Below, piece after piece: positions 11,243 through 22,839 of a stretch of DNA of 64,000 bases. Under the pieces are notes generated by a model that had not been told where the DNA came from, did no database searches, and worked only from the letters and a program-made list of their open reading frames with translations. Both the position numbers and the translations under genes were made by a program. Position 1 is the first letter of the stretch; every line of letters starts with the position of its first letter. The stretch spans positions 2,797,991 through 2,861,990 of the forward strand of contig JAJEKV010000077.1 of NCBI GenBank assembly GCA_021234155.1. Direction: 5' to 3'. Source of the stretch: Isoetes taiwanensis (Eukaryota > Streptophyta > Lycopodiopsida > Isoetales > Isoetaceae).

Positions 11243-14200
11243 ATAAACATTACAAGAAACTTGGGCCTTGTGCATGAACGTTTTTTAGTTCCAACCACTA
11301 AGGTTTGGCCCACTATTAACATTCAACTGTCAATGCAATGCATGTTTTAATAATGGGTTTCTATTCACAAGGGTGCAAGACCATGTGGTAGCATTTATGA
11401 ATTTGCCGGACACATTTGGATTTGAACCCACATTGTTGCCTTGTGTCCTCTTGCCCATGCAAACTAGAACAAACTCTCTCTATGCAAGGGTTGAATCTCC
11501 AGTTCTTGCTTTCTATAGTCGCTTTCGACTACGTTGATCACTTCTTAACTAGGAAAAGCACAAAACAGGGTATATCATTCTTCCCGAAATGTTGATTGAA
11601 ATTTTCATGAGGGGATGAAACCGCTTGAATATGCACTAAAAGCTGCAGCCATCCATTAGCGGAGTTTAGAGTAGCTTTACCCTTAGGCTTTATTTGATTT
11701 GGACGGAAATTTCTTGGAGGGCGAACTTCCGGCGCCATTCCTTGGCTTCTTCGGGGCCGCTAGTTTTGTAAATAATTGCTGCGCAGAGATGTCCAGTTAG
11801 CTTTTTTTGCTTTGGAGGTCGAGACCTGATAGAATGCGAGCTTTTAGCCCATAGTATCCCAAACTTTAAAGATTTGGTCACCGAATTTACAACTTTTTTC
11901 TTACTCTTGGTCAAAGACATCAATTGGGCACTAAATCTACACAACTAAATCCACACAACTTATCTACTTGTAAAATCAAATCCGAGCACGAAGCCGAGGT
12001 TTTAGCTAATAAACTTGATTTAGATGGTTTTCAGGGCTTGGTTTTTGGACAAATGGTCGATTAAATCTCAAATTGGCGAGATGTTTTAGCTATAGATTTG
12101 AAGGTTTTTCAGCTTTTTTGTTGATGGTCCATGGAACAGATCAAATGGTAGGCATAGCCAAATGTGTTGGCCCCATTTGCAAAATCGGGGAATCTGCAAA
12201 GGGAGTCCGACAACTCATTGAATCCCGCTCTAAAGCTCATTTGTAAAGGCATACATTTCTTGTTTTTATGTAAAGAATCATTTCTTGTTTTTATGTAAAG
12301 AATCACATTTGTATATATACACATACTAAAAAAAAGAAAAATAAAAAAGGACTCAATAATCGGGCACAAGAACTAGTTGATCAACAACATCCGCTCAAGT
12401 CATCTATTGATTTTAATGATGAAGAAATGTACAACCCGTAGATTATCACGCAGTTTATTTACCGGTTCTATATGAGATAGAGAATATGTTATACATTTGA
12501 GTTGTTAAAAAATCGCGATGCTACCCGAAGTCCGAGAACCGTGCCCCAAGCACATTCACACAACGATGCCCACGTAGTCCTTTGTTTGCGCTCACCTGCA
12601 TACTTAAACCTAGTTAGTTGATTAGCAACGCCCGTTAAGAAGCAATAAGATAATTATCTTTGCAAGTAGGCTCGGGGCCCGGTCATATTCCGCCAGCCTA
12701 GGTTGCTAGAGCTTCAATGCTCTCGGCCATCTCCATAGCCAAAAGCTTCATTGTGGAGGATGGGTTTTGTTTCGTTTAGGCCATTCTGGCTCTCCCGAGA
12801 CGATTACAATATTCGTCATAAACGCCAGCGTTTTCGGGCGTGAATCTTCCAAAGATGGGGAAACCATAGAAAACGAAGGCTCACTGCCGGCTTTTCTTAG
12901 AAATATAGAAAATCCGGGACCATGGCGGGATAAGCACTAGAAAAATGATTGAGACCTCGACATTTCCGCCATATCCACGACTGGACCCAAATACTTTTAA
13001 CTTTACATTCACATTACACTTCGAGGGCTCAGACGCGATATGCAGAGCTCAAGTTTATGATCCCAGGAATGCCCCGGTGGATTCAAAACTTGAAGCATCC
13101 CATCTTTTACCTGCCTACTCAAAGATTGCTGCACACACAAGGCTTCAACATGCAAAAGAAGAAGGAATGGGAGGTAAACCATGCCCGCAATGCGTAACGG
13201 CTAAGCAAGCGGCCTGCCCGCTTCACATTTCTCAAACGAGCTTCTCCTCCTCAATAAATGCAAGAAGGGGATTGATTGAGGAAGGGGAGTCACGTGGGCG
13301 TGGCTCCTCCTCAATAAATGCAAGAATGCAAAATTAGGAAAATGTTCCCTAAAATTTTTTGACAATATGTAGCATAATAACAGTGGGGTTTTTTGTGTTT
13401 TTGTAGACGCTTTTCACAAAGGTTTTCCTAAGATTTCATGGCGATATTGAATGGATGTACTAATGCGTATATCTAGAGTGCATCATTTTTAGTCGTTGAT
13501 TTAGCTTTTTTTTTCCAATGGTCTAACATCCAAGGGCTCACAACAAAAAAAGCCCTCTTTTTATTTTAGAAATTTTGAACATGCAAGCCTAAGTAGATAG
13601 CATATCAGCATTCTTGCAAAAATTTGATCAGTGGAAAGCGATTTGGAGTGGAAGCATGGTGCTTTCTTTGAATATCTACTCGGTATTCTTGTTGTCTTTT
13701 TGTGGTGGATTAGTCCCTCGTCTTCCTATTCCATCGACCCACATCAAGCTTTTTGCCTCATTATTGCGCCCATACCCCATTTTGCAATGTAGCTTCCCCT
13801 TGGCCAACAAAGGTATCGACTTTTGGGCTCTTAATAGATCATAAATGTGGGTTACGATGCTCATGTCCGACACGGGAAAATACGCATATCCTTCAAAATT
13901 TGCCACCAGTTTGCGGATGGCTTTTGACATTTGGCGGTTTCTTCATTCTTGGTCGCCATAGCGAGGAGGTGAAGTGTGCGTGTTGTTCACGACATAAATC
14001 GACCCTAAAATTTGGCCTTTTCTAGACCGAAGGATCTCCAGATTTGAGCTTTCTTGCTTAGAAATAACAAAAGAAGTCTAAAATCCCAAGACCCAGGAGA
14101 GGGTTCGGGGATAGATTCTAATTCGGGTTGTTACACATTGTTTTAGCTTCTCGGCGGTCGGATTATGGATCTCAAACGACAAACCGCGGCTTAAATTAGG

Positions 14201-15428
14201 GCAAAGCGTGCTAGATGGATTGTCACGATTCAGTATTTTGGAAAGGGGATCCGTCATAGAAATTCGTTGCATAAGGGCCATTACTTGCCCGTGGGCTTCT
14301 CGCAAGGGATTTTAAGCAGTTTAGAGCATGCTTTGAATAAGATTGATGCGTAAACTTCTTCAAAGGTTCTTGTATTGTATCAAAATGTGCAAAAGATAAT
14401 GCCAATTAGCCCGTGGTTGTTCCATTGTAAGTCCTCTCTACTTTCTTTGTAGTGTATGCTTTTGCCCTAATCACAAAACATTGTGCTTGTTTCGCATTGT
14501 GTGTTGGGATGTGTACACACTTGGACACTTGTTTGAGCAGGAATCATCCTCGCCAATACATAAGCGGTATATATATTAAGCAGCGGGAAGTCTTTGCGGG
14601 TTAGGGATCTTTACTCATTGCGGATCCAGAACTCAAAGTATTGATTTGTTTTCATTTTGGCGAAGGTATAGAGGCACTATCGGTTAAGCTGAGTTTTTTA
14701 TTCCTAGACATAAACGGATCCTTTCTTTCAAAGTAGAGTGTTCTTGCATTGGTATCTAGTTGGGGGCAAGCATGGCGAGTTTATCTGAGTTCTATTACTT
14801 TGCCGCACTAAGTTTAGCTTGGGGAAGCATTTGATAATAAAAAATTGTAACATGGGTTTACAATACAAGTTCAAAATGGCTAGAACAGCGAGGTATGGCC
14901 CGATTATATCTAAATGGCAAATTTATGCTGAGAATGTTAGAGCGTGTTTAAAATGGTGGCTTCTACAAAGCTCTTGCTCTCGTAAAGAGAATAACTATAT
15001 TTATGTCGGGGAAAATTTGAAGCATTTCTTGTGGGAAGTACTTCTTGTAGTACAAGCTTATGTGGAAAGCCATCAAAGCCATGAAGATGCTTTGTTTTCA
15101 AAGCGGTATCCTTAGTACATATTGTCTTGGGTAACCAATTGTATCCGGTATGTGGAATATGTAGCTTGAAGAAGGTGGGGTTATTGTGATTTGACTTCAC
15201 GGGTGGTTCATTTTATATGCAAAAAATTACTGAAATAGAAATTTCTTCTATTTCCGGGGAATCGATCTTGTCATTGTCGGCATGTTTCTAAATTCTTAGT
15301 TTTGTTGATGCACTTGTTCTTTTCAAATCTTGGTCTTCAACTAATGTTTTTGTTTTTTAATGTGTTACCATTTTGTCTATTATCCTATCATGGTATTATG
15401 TCACACTTAATATTGGGACTTTGAATGT
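11243..15428. other. Unassigned unit-2 block, copy of 3,621-7,826
   Basis: No protein family is recognised. Open stretches (for example 12,945-13,337) are not shared in frame with unit 1. The tRNA-like box pair of unit 1 recurs at 11,418-11,457, and the CTCCTCAATAAATGCAAGAA direct repeat recurs near 13,244 and 13,302. Confidence 0.7.
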
Positions 15429-16368
15429 AATGGCTTGTTTTTAGCTCTACTATTTTTTTCTATCATGATTCATATGCACTAAGGAATCTACATGCAGATA
15501 TTATATGCACAATATTACATGCAGATATTACATGCACAATATTACATGCGAAAGTGTTTCTAAAATTGTTACATGCATTTATCCATCATCCATCATTAGA
15601 GTATTAGGTAATCTCTATATCTACACCCCCTACACCATCCTTAAGGCCCGAAGAAAAGAAATTTTAGTTAACACAAACCATTAACACACAACTACCATTA
15701 ACATTATTAACACAAACCATTTGCATTTGACACATTTAAATTAAAATCCCCTTAAACCCCCTTTGGTTTGGGTGCATATTCACTACGGGGGTTATGTAGA
15801 GGCATTGAGCCCCAAAAAATTTACAATACATGTATAAAATTAACACCATTAAGTACATTCTCTCAAACCTTATAGTATTTTGCAAACCTTAATATACAAC
15901 ATACAAAACTTGTACATGCATACCCCTGGCAGGGATGCTATATGCGGTGGGATCTTAGAATAAAGGGCAAATATGCCCATCAAATGACTCTACGTTGCCG
16001 TAACCCAGGTGTGAATATGCACCCAAACCAAAGGGGTTTAAGGGGATTTTAATTTAAAATGTGTCAAATGCAATGGTTTGTGTTAATAATGTTAATGGTA
16101 GTTGTGTGTTAATGGTTTGTGTTAACTAAAAAAATTTTAGCCTTCGGGCCTTAAGGATGGTGTAGGGGTGTAGATATAGAGATTACCTAATACTTTAATG
16201 ATGGATGATGGATAAATGCATGTAACAATTTTAGAAACACTTCTGCATGTAATATTGTGCATGTAATATCGTGCATGTAATATTGTGCATATAATATCTG
16301 TGCATGTAGATTCCTTAGTGCATATGAATCATAATAGAAAATGGTAGTAGAGCTAAAAACAAGCCATT
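15429..16368. mobile_element. Foldback element, complete (U2)
   Basis: A long inverted repeat has arms 15,429-~15,795 and ~16,001-16,368, each about 365 bp, separated by about 205 bp. Matching landmarks are AATGGCTTGTTTTTAGCTC at the left tip and its complement GAGCTAAAAACAAGCCATT at the right tip. Inside are CATCCATCATTAGAGTATTAGG and its complement, and the innermost pair GGTTTGGGTGCATATTCAC. The loop has no coding potential. Such structures are known as foldback elements or long-arm MITEs. No clear target duplication could be identified, partly because the right tip runs into a secondary duplication. Confidence 0.8.
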
Positions 16369-16450
16369 ACCTAATACTCTAATGATGGATGATGGATAAA
16401 TGCATGTAACAATTTTAGAAACACTTCTGCATGTAATATTGTGCATGCAA
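16369..16450 (+). repeat. Secondary duplication of foldback arm segment
   Basis: About 80 bp starting ACCTAATACTCTAATGATGG repeat the part of the right arm at about 16,184-16,265 in direct orientation, immediately outside the right arm tip. Confidence 0.8.
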
Positions 16451-16508
16451 TGGAGCATCATGGAATATTGAAGAATAGAATCAAAGTGAATGACTTATAT
16501 ATGGTTTG

Positions 16509-17471
16509 ATACTCTAAACAATAAACATTATTTATTGAACAAAATCAAAATTATTGCATTTCATTTGCTACGTATTAGCAACTCAAAGTATTGATGAGAT
16601 ATATCAAGCACCCATTTTTTAAACAATGTTTAGGACTACACTTAACCTTTAGAAATTTTCTTAGCAAACTTATAACTCGCAACAACACCATTTCCTACAT
16701 ATGCCTATATAGACACAAAAAATGTACTTTAAAGGACAAATTCATAGCTAAAAGGATGTCGAAATAGAAGATGCTAATTCCAGAATAAGGAATACATTGG
16801 TCTGAATGAATAAATGTACAAGTTGATCGACGGAGCCAATGTTGATGCAACATCAATACCTCGGTGCATTTGGTCTCTCCAAAAAATAAATTATTAACTT
16901 CCATCTTAAAAAAATTGAAAGAATAACTGGAGTAATTCTTGCTTCCCCAAGTCTTTCATAGAATTAGTCTCCATCCTTTGCATAACCTTCACAAATTGGG
17001 ATATTCCTTTTGATGTTTTAAAAGCAACCATAGCTTACATGTCACCATTCACTTTTCTCTGAATCACGTTGCTCTTCTTATATTTTGATCAAGATGCCTC
17101 TATATCCATAGCTCTCTATTTGTGCTATGACACTCGAATACTAAGAGCATGCTATTACGAAAGGGGACACTCTGAGAACATTCACCTTTTGATGAAGAAT
17201 TTGAGAAGATTCTCTCTTGTCATCAAATGTTCTCCAAGCTTGTGAAAGTTTAGTGCGCTTGGCATCATTTGCTTCTCAACTAGCTTCCTTTTTACGCCTT
17301 TTACGATCATCCACTACATCATCATTTGTAGCAACACTGCAGCAGGTTGGATAACAAAGGATAGAAGATGGAAACCAGGAGTTATAGGATAATCTTGTTC
17401 CTCTGGGCGCTTCCAAACATCTTGGCGACTGCGATGACCAATTAGGTGCACTAAGAAATGCCCATTTGCCT
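16509..17471. repeat. Direct repeat R1
   Basis: This 963 bp block is repeated as R2 (18,780-19,729). It starts at ATACTCTAAACAATAAACAT and ends at CCCATTTGCCT. On the minus strand a broken open reading can be followed over the last 250 bases, with a basic stretch DDRKRRKKEAS followed by lysine/arginine-rich sequence. It is frameshifted differently in R1 and R2 and is not assigned to a family. R1 is joined directly to U3 through the short shared sequence GCCT. Confidence 0.8.
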
Positions 17472-18800
17472 CCCCATGCAAATTCAGAATTAACCCAAGT
17501 GCTTTGATGACATGGCAAAAAGGATATGTGTCATGCTAACATGGCGTTTGACATTGTAAACATGTTTGATCTTAAAGAAGGCTTTTTCAACTAGTTGAAT
17601 CCAAAGTGAATGGTTGATGGAGCAAATCGAGGTTGAAAAATAGGTTTAAATGCAATATGCGAGAATCAATGTAAGAGGATGGAAAAATAGGCTGAATGAC
17701 ATGGAATCCTTACATTGGAGAACTTCTAAATCTTCTAATCTTCAAATTCGCTTGTAAAACTACTTGATGTGATTTCTCTCAAATCTTTTTGTGAATGTGT
17801 TGCAACTTTGAATGTGATTGAATGATGAATAATCCTAAAATGGAAAAACTTTAGTTGTTTGGTCTTCATGAACTTTAAAAAATCTATTCTATTCTATTCT
17901 ATCTTTCAGTCAATGTTCCTGCTAGTATGAGAAGATATGGCTAGCGTGATAAAGGGGAAGAAAACGATAATGTAACACGAGTTAGAATGGAGATATAGGT
18001 CAATAAATGTTTGCAAATGATGAAAATATGTGGTGTATGAGCATATGTGGACCTCTAATGGAAAATTTTGTTGTCTGAATTGGGTAGCAATGATGGAGGG
18101 AGTGAGTGAAAAATGACTCAAGTATCTTATAAAAGGCAGGTCAAGCGTGAAAGCGGGTGTCATAATCAACCAAAGCAAAGACCTTAAGAGAAGGAATTAT
18201 TTTAAGTGTAGTCAATGGAGAAAAAGGATGTCATAGGGCTTGCAATATTTGGGAGTCGAGGTTAAAAAGATCAACCCTAATATTTGATAAATTATCTGAA
18301 GGTCAAACATTCTCAATCCATATAACCCATTAGTTAATATATATAATTTTAAAGCCCGGTACAATGCATTAACTTCTATACATTAAGTTTAAATATCTTG
18401 TTGAAAATGGGGGCGGTTCAAAAAGCGAGAAAATTGAAGGACGATCATCAAGTTTAAAATTTGGAACATTAGAAAGATGGAAGCCGTGTCTAACATATTG
18501 AGGTCCTTAAAGAAGAACCTCCCTTTCGTTATGGGAAATTATTTTAAGTTACGAATGTGTATTTATCACGTAAAGCATGTACAAAAAGTTCCTTCTTGTA
18601 GGTTCCACGGACCCATTATCAACAATTATTTTTCCGATGCTATAAAATGCATTAAGGATGTTGGATGTACTACTCTTGTTGGTGGTTTGTATCTTAAGGG
18701 CACTAGAACTTGTAAGAGTTTCCTCCAACCTTTAGACTTTCCACCCAACCCTTTGACTAAAGCCATATCATTTTATTCAATACTCTAAACAATAAACATT
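17463..18800 (+). repeat. Partial copia-unit copy U3
   Basis: The segment matches 2,205-3,627 of U1, so it is the distal part of the candidate LTR. It lacks about 68 bp present in U1 (2,603-2,671), joined at about 17,861. It keeps the (TTCTA)n run and the TATA-like CTTATAAAA near 18,128. It ends in the ACTCTAAACAATAAACATT sequence that also starts R2, so U3 runs seamlessly into R2. Confidence 0.85.
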
Positions 18801-19729
18801 ATTTATTGAACAAAATCAAAATTATTGCATTTCATTTGCTACATATTAGCAACTCAAAGTATTGATGAGATATATCAAGCACCTATTTTTTAAACAATTT
18901 TTAGGACTACACTTAACCTTTAGAAATTTTCATAGCAAACTTATAACTCGCAACAACACCATTTCCTACATATGCCTATATAGACACAAAAAATGTACTC
19001 TAAAGGACAAATTCATAGCTAAAAAGGATGTCGAAATAGAAGATGCTAATTCAGAATAAAGGAATACATTGGTCTAAATGAATAAATGTACAAGTTGATC
19101 GACAGACCAATGTTGATGCAACATTATTACCTCGTTGCATTTGGTCTCTCCAAAAAATAAATTATTAACTTCCATCTTAAAAAAATTGAAAGATTTATTG
19201 GAGTAATTCTTGCTTTCCCAAGTCTTTCATAGAATTAGTCTCCATCCTTTGCATAACCTTCACAAATTGGGATATTCCTTTTGATGTTTTAAAAGCAACC
19301 ATATCTTACATGTCACCATTCACTTTTCTCTTAATCACGTTGCTCTTCTTAGGTTTTGATGAAGATGCCTCTATATCCATAGCTCTCTATTTTTGTGCTA
19401 TGACACTTTCGAATACTAAGAGCATGCTATTACAAAGGGGACACTCTGAGAACATTCACCTTTTGATGAAGAATTTGAGAAGATTCTCTCTTGTCATCGA
19501 ATGTTCTCCAAGCTTGTGAAAGTTTAGTCGCTTGGCATCGTTTTTCTTCTCCAACTGGCTTTTTTCGCCTTTCTGATCATCCACATCATCATTTGTGGCA
19601 ACACCAACGGTTGGATAACAAGGATAGAAGATGGAAACCGAATTATAGGATAATCTTGTTCCTCTGGGCCTTCCAAACATCTTGGCGGCTGCGACCAATT
19701 AGGGGTGCACTAAAAATGCCCATTTGCCT
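18780..19729. repeat. Direct repeat R2
   Basis: This second copy of R1 is about 950 bp with scattered small indels. Unlike R1, it continues beyond CATTTGCCT into unique sequence (TTGCCCATGTGATC). R1-U3-R2 therefore fits a tandem duplication of a ~2.27 kb U3+R segment better than an LTR element, since neither copy is flanked by primer binding or polypurine sites. Confidence 0.8.
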
Positions 19730-21640
19730 TTGCCCATGTGATCTTCTCTTCATCAATGTCATTCACGCGAGGATATGACATGGGTAGTGAATATCCATAT
19801 CATCATGCCACGTTTACCAAGAGCCTTTGTCCGGTGCTTCAAAGAAATCCCCTAAAGTCGTTTAGTCACTCCATCAAAGAGAACATGGCAACCTTGTAGC
19901 ACTCTTTTCTTCATCTTTTTGCACCACTTGAGTAACACTAATATCTTCATCCGATGATTTAAAGAATTCTTCATGTACCTTTAGAAGAACATTGAGTATT
20001 CTAGAGAGATTGCCCTTCGATTTGGCTCTCATCCCTATGTTGTTGAGTTAAAGAAGGCTCTTCAAGTTTGAAGTCCTTTGCAACTAGAGCTGAAAAAATG
20101 ATAACGTTCCACCTCCAACAAGTTGGCTTGATGTTGTGGCCACATTTTTTTTGAATCATCAAGTATCAAAGTGGCATGGTCTACTCAAGAAAGGCGTCAA
20201 GTTCTTGCATTTCTTACCCATGGTATGGTATGTAGCCATGGCTAAAGCATAACTCATCTCACCCATGGTATGTATATACAACTGAACATCTGGTTTGGCC
20301 TCCTCCATAAACCTGCGATTTTGGTTTGGTATGTGGGAATCGATGGATTTGGGACTATGATTTTGATCTGTATTGTATGAAAAAGGGTATATTTTGGCAT
20401 GTTTGGCGGCTTGTTTCCATTTAGTGGTCTAGTTTCTAATTTTAATATGTGTGTGCAAGTTTATTTAGGCTATTTTCATGCTAAGATGTGGGCGTGGATA
20501 GCGTTTCACGCCACTTCCTTTCGAGGCGGTAATGACGGGGCGAGAGGAGGCATCGTTGGAAGCAAGAAGGGGCAACGGTGGCAAGCGGTGTGGCGATCTA
20601 TTGTTGGAAGTTTGCACGTGTTGATGTTCACCGCGAAAGTTATGCAAATCAAGTTGGGTTTGTAGATTTGTAGATTGTAGATTTGTAGATTTGTAGGAGG
20701 CTTTGTAGATTGTGGCATCAACGACAAGACCCCGCTCCCTCTGTGATTTAAATGCGTGATTTTGTGCTAGTTTTGTGAGCAAAATTTGGAGCTGTAGTGT
20801 ATGTGCGAATAATAATCCTTGAGAAAGTGTTGCGATTACGGGCGGCAGGTAGGCGTTCTCGAAATGAACTTCGTGGCGTTGCGGGCCAACTCACCACCCA
20901 ACCGAAGCTCACGGCCAAAGATAAGCGTCCTTGAACTCTCCCCAGAGCATCTATATAGCTGCCGTCCTTTGGCCTTTAAAGGGCTGTGTCCTCTTGTAAA
21001 AGGCCATCTAAATATGCCATGTGTCCCTCTTTAGCCAAAGCCCTCTAAATATGCCATGTCCCTCTTTAGCTAAAAGGCCACGTCAATGCATATTCATTCC
21101 CCCTCTTGACATTGCGTACAGTCCCTGTCCGCAAAAAGGGTCTTTAATTTCCTTTAGCCATCTTAGCATAATCTTTCCTTGGCCCTCTCTTAGGTAGAAG
21201 CTAGTAGTAACTTTGTTCTTGGACATCCGTACATGTCAATGTGCATTGAAGGCCAGAAATGTTGGTAACTTACAGATCCAGTAGCTTTGTGCCGTGACAA
21301 GATGAGATCCATGTCGCACAAGCCCGGAAGTTCGGTATCCCCTTATACGCCAAGAGAAGCCTCGACAATTCCATGAGACCACCGGAGACACAATTCCTAT
21401 TTGTCGTGAGGGATGGTATCTGCTTGACTGAGTCGTGGGGAGGGCGGAAGCCCGGTGAGTGAGAAGTAGATGGGCCGGGCTGACGTAATGTGGCTGGAGA
21501 GGGCGTGGGCCGTGAGGGAGTAGGAGTAGGGAAGGAGAAGGGGGCGTGGTAGGAGAAGCGAAGCGGGGCATGTTATCCCTCGGCTTCCTTTGCCTTGGGC
21601 CCTTATATTCTTGTAGAATATCCAGGATAGTCATCTAAAA
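19730..21640. other. Non-coding or unrecognised spacer
   Basis: No gene is recognised. A short minisatellite of GTAGATTT-type units lies at about 20,660-20,700. Two segments reading CTCTAAATATGCCATGTCCC-like sequence repeat at about 21,003 and 21,044. A 132-codon minus-strand stretch (21,236-21,634) is proline-rich and sits downstream of the gypsy integrase relic, so it may be that element's tail. It is not a recognisable domain. Confidence 0.5.
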
Positions 21641-22600
21641 CATTGCCACGCACCCATGAAGCGTCCTCAAAGGTTTGTCGACAAACCAACCAGTATTGTC
21701 TTGAACCACTAGTGGATTTATCCGCCAAAATTGTTCAGGCTCTAGAACTTGAATCATCAATCAATTACTGCTCAGATTAACCTCCCAAGTTGAGGTAACT
21801 CCTTACCATGATAAGCCTTTAGGAATGAAACATTCACCACATCATGCATTTTCCAACCTTGGAGGCAATCTTAATTGATATGCATTCTCATTGACCACTT
21901 TAATAACTTGAAATGGTCCATGGAAACGGGGTGCCAACTTAAGATCCTTCTTGCAGCATCTTTCTTAAAGTGACACCTTTATGGATCCTCATCCATACCC
22001 AATCTCCTTCCTTAAAACCCTTTGGTTGCCGCAACTTAGATGATTAAGCCCCAAAAGATGCTTGAGCATCTCGAGTCTGAAGCTTGAAGCAAGTCTATGA
22101 GATCCTTATGCTCAATAACCAAATCATCGCCAGTGGGAACATCCTCACACACACCGAAAGAGTGGCTCGTGAAAGCCGACCATAAACCCACTTCGAAAGG
22201 GGTCATCTTTATGGTAGACCCGATAGGTATTATTATACACAAATTCAAAGAATAGGCAACATCGCTCCCAATGACCTTGATGTTCATTTGACAAACCCCT
22301 TAAGATGGAACAAATAACTTTATTTACCAATTCTGATTGTCCATCGGGTTTGGGTGAAAAAAGAGAGAACCTTAACTCTCGTCCCCAATTGCATAAACAA
22401 TGCCTTCCTGAATTTAGTAAACTTTGTATCACGATCGATATAATAATCTTTGGCAACCCATGTAGCCTAAATATCTCTTTGATAAAAGAGCATGGCACTA
22501 TATGTCAGTCAACTTTTAGAACAAGGAATAAAATGGCGTGCTTAGTTAAACAATCAACAATTGTCCAAATGGCGTTGTTCTTCTTGAACTGGGATAAGGC
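21640..22600 (-). pseudogene. Ty3/gypsy integrase remnant
   Basis: On the minus strand the integrase core can be read at 22,145-22,575: TIVDCLTKHAILF, then FIKEIFRLHGLPK, DGQSELVNKVICSILR and FVYNNTYR. These match the integrase catalytic core of plant gypsy elements. A C-terminal piece, KGFKEGDWVWMRIHKG, follows at about 21,985-22,025 and PRFHGPFQVIKV-like sequence at about 21,915-21,935, interrupted by stops. Some catalytic acidic positions cannot be placed because of frame breaks. The upstream part stops near 22,600, just before a SINE-like insert, and no reverse transcriptase follows within reach. Confidence 0.75.
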
Positions 22601-22612
22601 ATTGCACATTGC
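22596..22612. repeat. Target-site duplication, left copy
   Basis: AAGGCATTGCACATTGC is repeated exactly at 22,823-22,839. The bases to its left (GGGAT) also recur, so the duplication may be up to about 22 bp with a 2 bp indel. Confidence 0.85.
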
Positions 22613-22822
22613 ATTGGTATCGGGGCAGGGTTCGATCCCTCGGGGATGCAATCCCTATGGGTTATGTGCTAAGGACCTCCAAAGTATCTTAGCGCAGAGG
22701 GGCTACCAAAGTCAAAGGGGAGGAGATGCAAGCGACAAGGGTCGTGGTCTAGAAGATGCCTAAGAAGGGACCTATCACCAAGCAATTGCCCCTTTACCGG
22801 GCTAAAGGGGATATAGGGATAA
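22613..22822 (+). mobile_element. SINE-like retroposed insert, 210 bp
   Basis: The insert is flanked by a perfect 17 bp direct repeat, as left by LINE-type retroposition, and ends in an A-rich tail (GGGATAAAA). It contains GGTTCGATCCC at about 22,630-22,640, a perfect match to the RNA polymerase III B box. A TAGCGCAGAGG at about 22,690 fits the A-box consensus, but it lies after the B box, not before it. The unit may be 5' truncated, rearranged, or a retroposed non-SINE RNA. Confidence 0.65.
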
Positions 22823-22839
22823 AAGGCATTGCACATTGC
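22823..22839. repeat. Target-site duplication, right copy
   Basis: This is an exact copy of 22,596-22,612 and marks the end of the SINE-like insert. Confidence 0.85.

Larger units (their letters stand above)
8553..16125. repeat. Tandem duplication unit 2 (7.6 kb)
   Basis: This is a direct copy of 921-8,536 with the same order of copia remnant, LTR-like region, unassigned block and foldback element. Differences from unit 1 are clustered and include many small indels. Where U4 can act as outgroup (9,100-10,800 against 50,700-52,400), U1 and U4 agree and U2 is the odd one out. The copy then continues through the full right foldback arm, which unit 1 lacks. Confidence 0.9.

Noticed and set aside
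12945-13337. 130-codon open stretch in unit 2 as a gene
   Set aside because: The unit-1 counterpart (5,311-5,720) is not open in the same frame and no domain is recognised.
16509-19729. R1 and R2 as LTRs of a short retrotransposon
   Set aside because: No primer binding site follows R1, no polypurine tract precedes R2, the interior is part of another element, and R2 continues into unique sequence without a target duplication.
21236-21634. 132-codon proline-rich minus-strand stretch as a gene
   Set aside because: It has no recognisable domain and lies at the tail of a gypsy relic. Composition alone does not support a gene.
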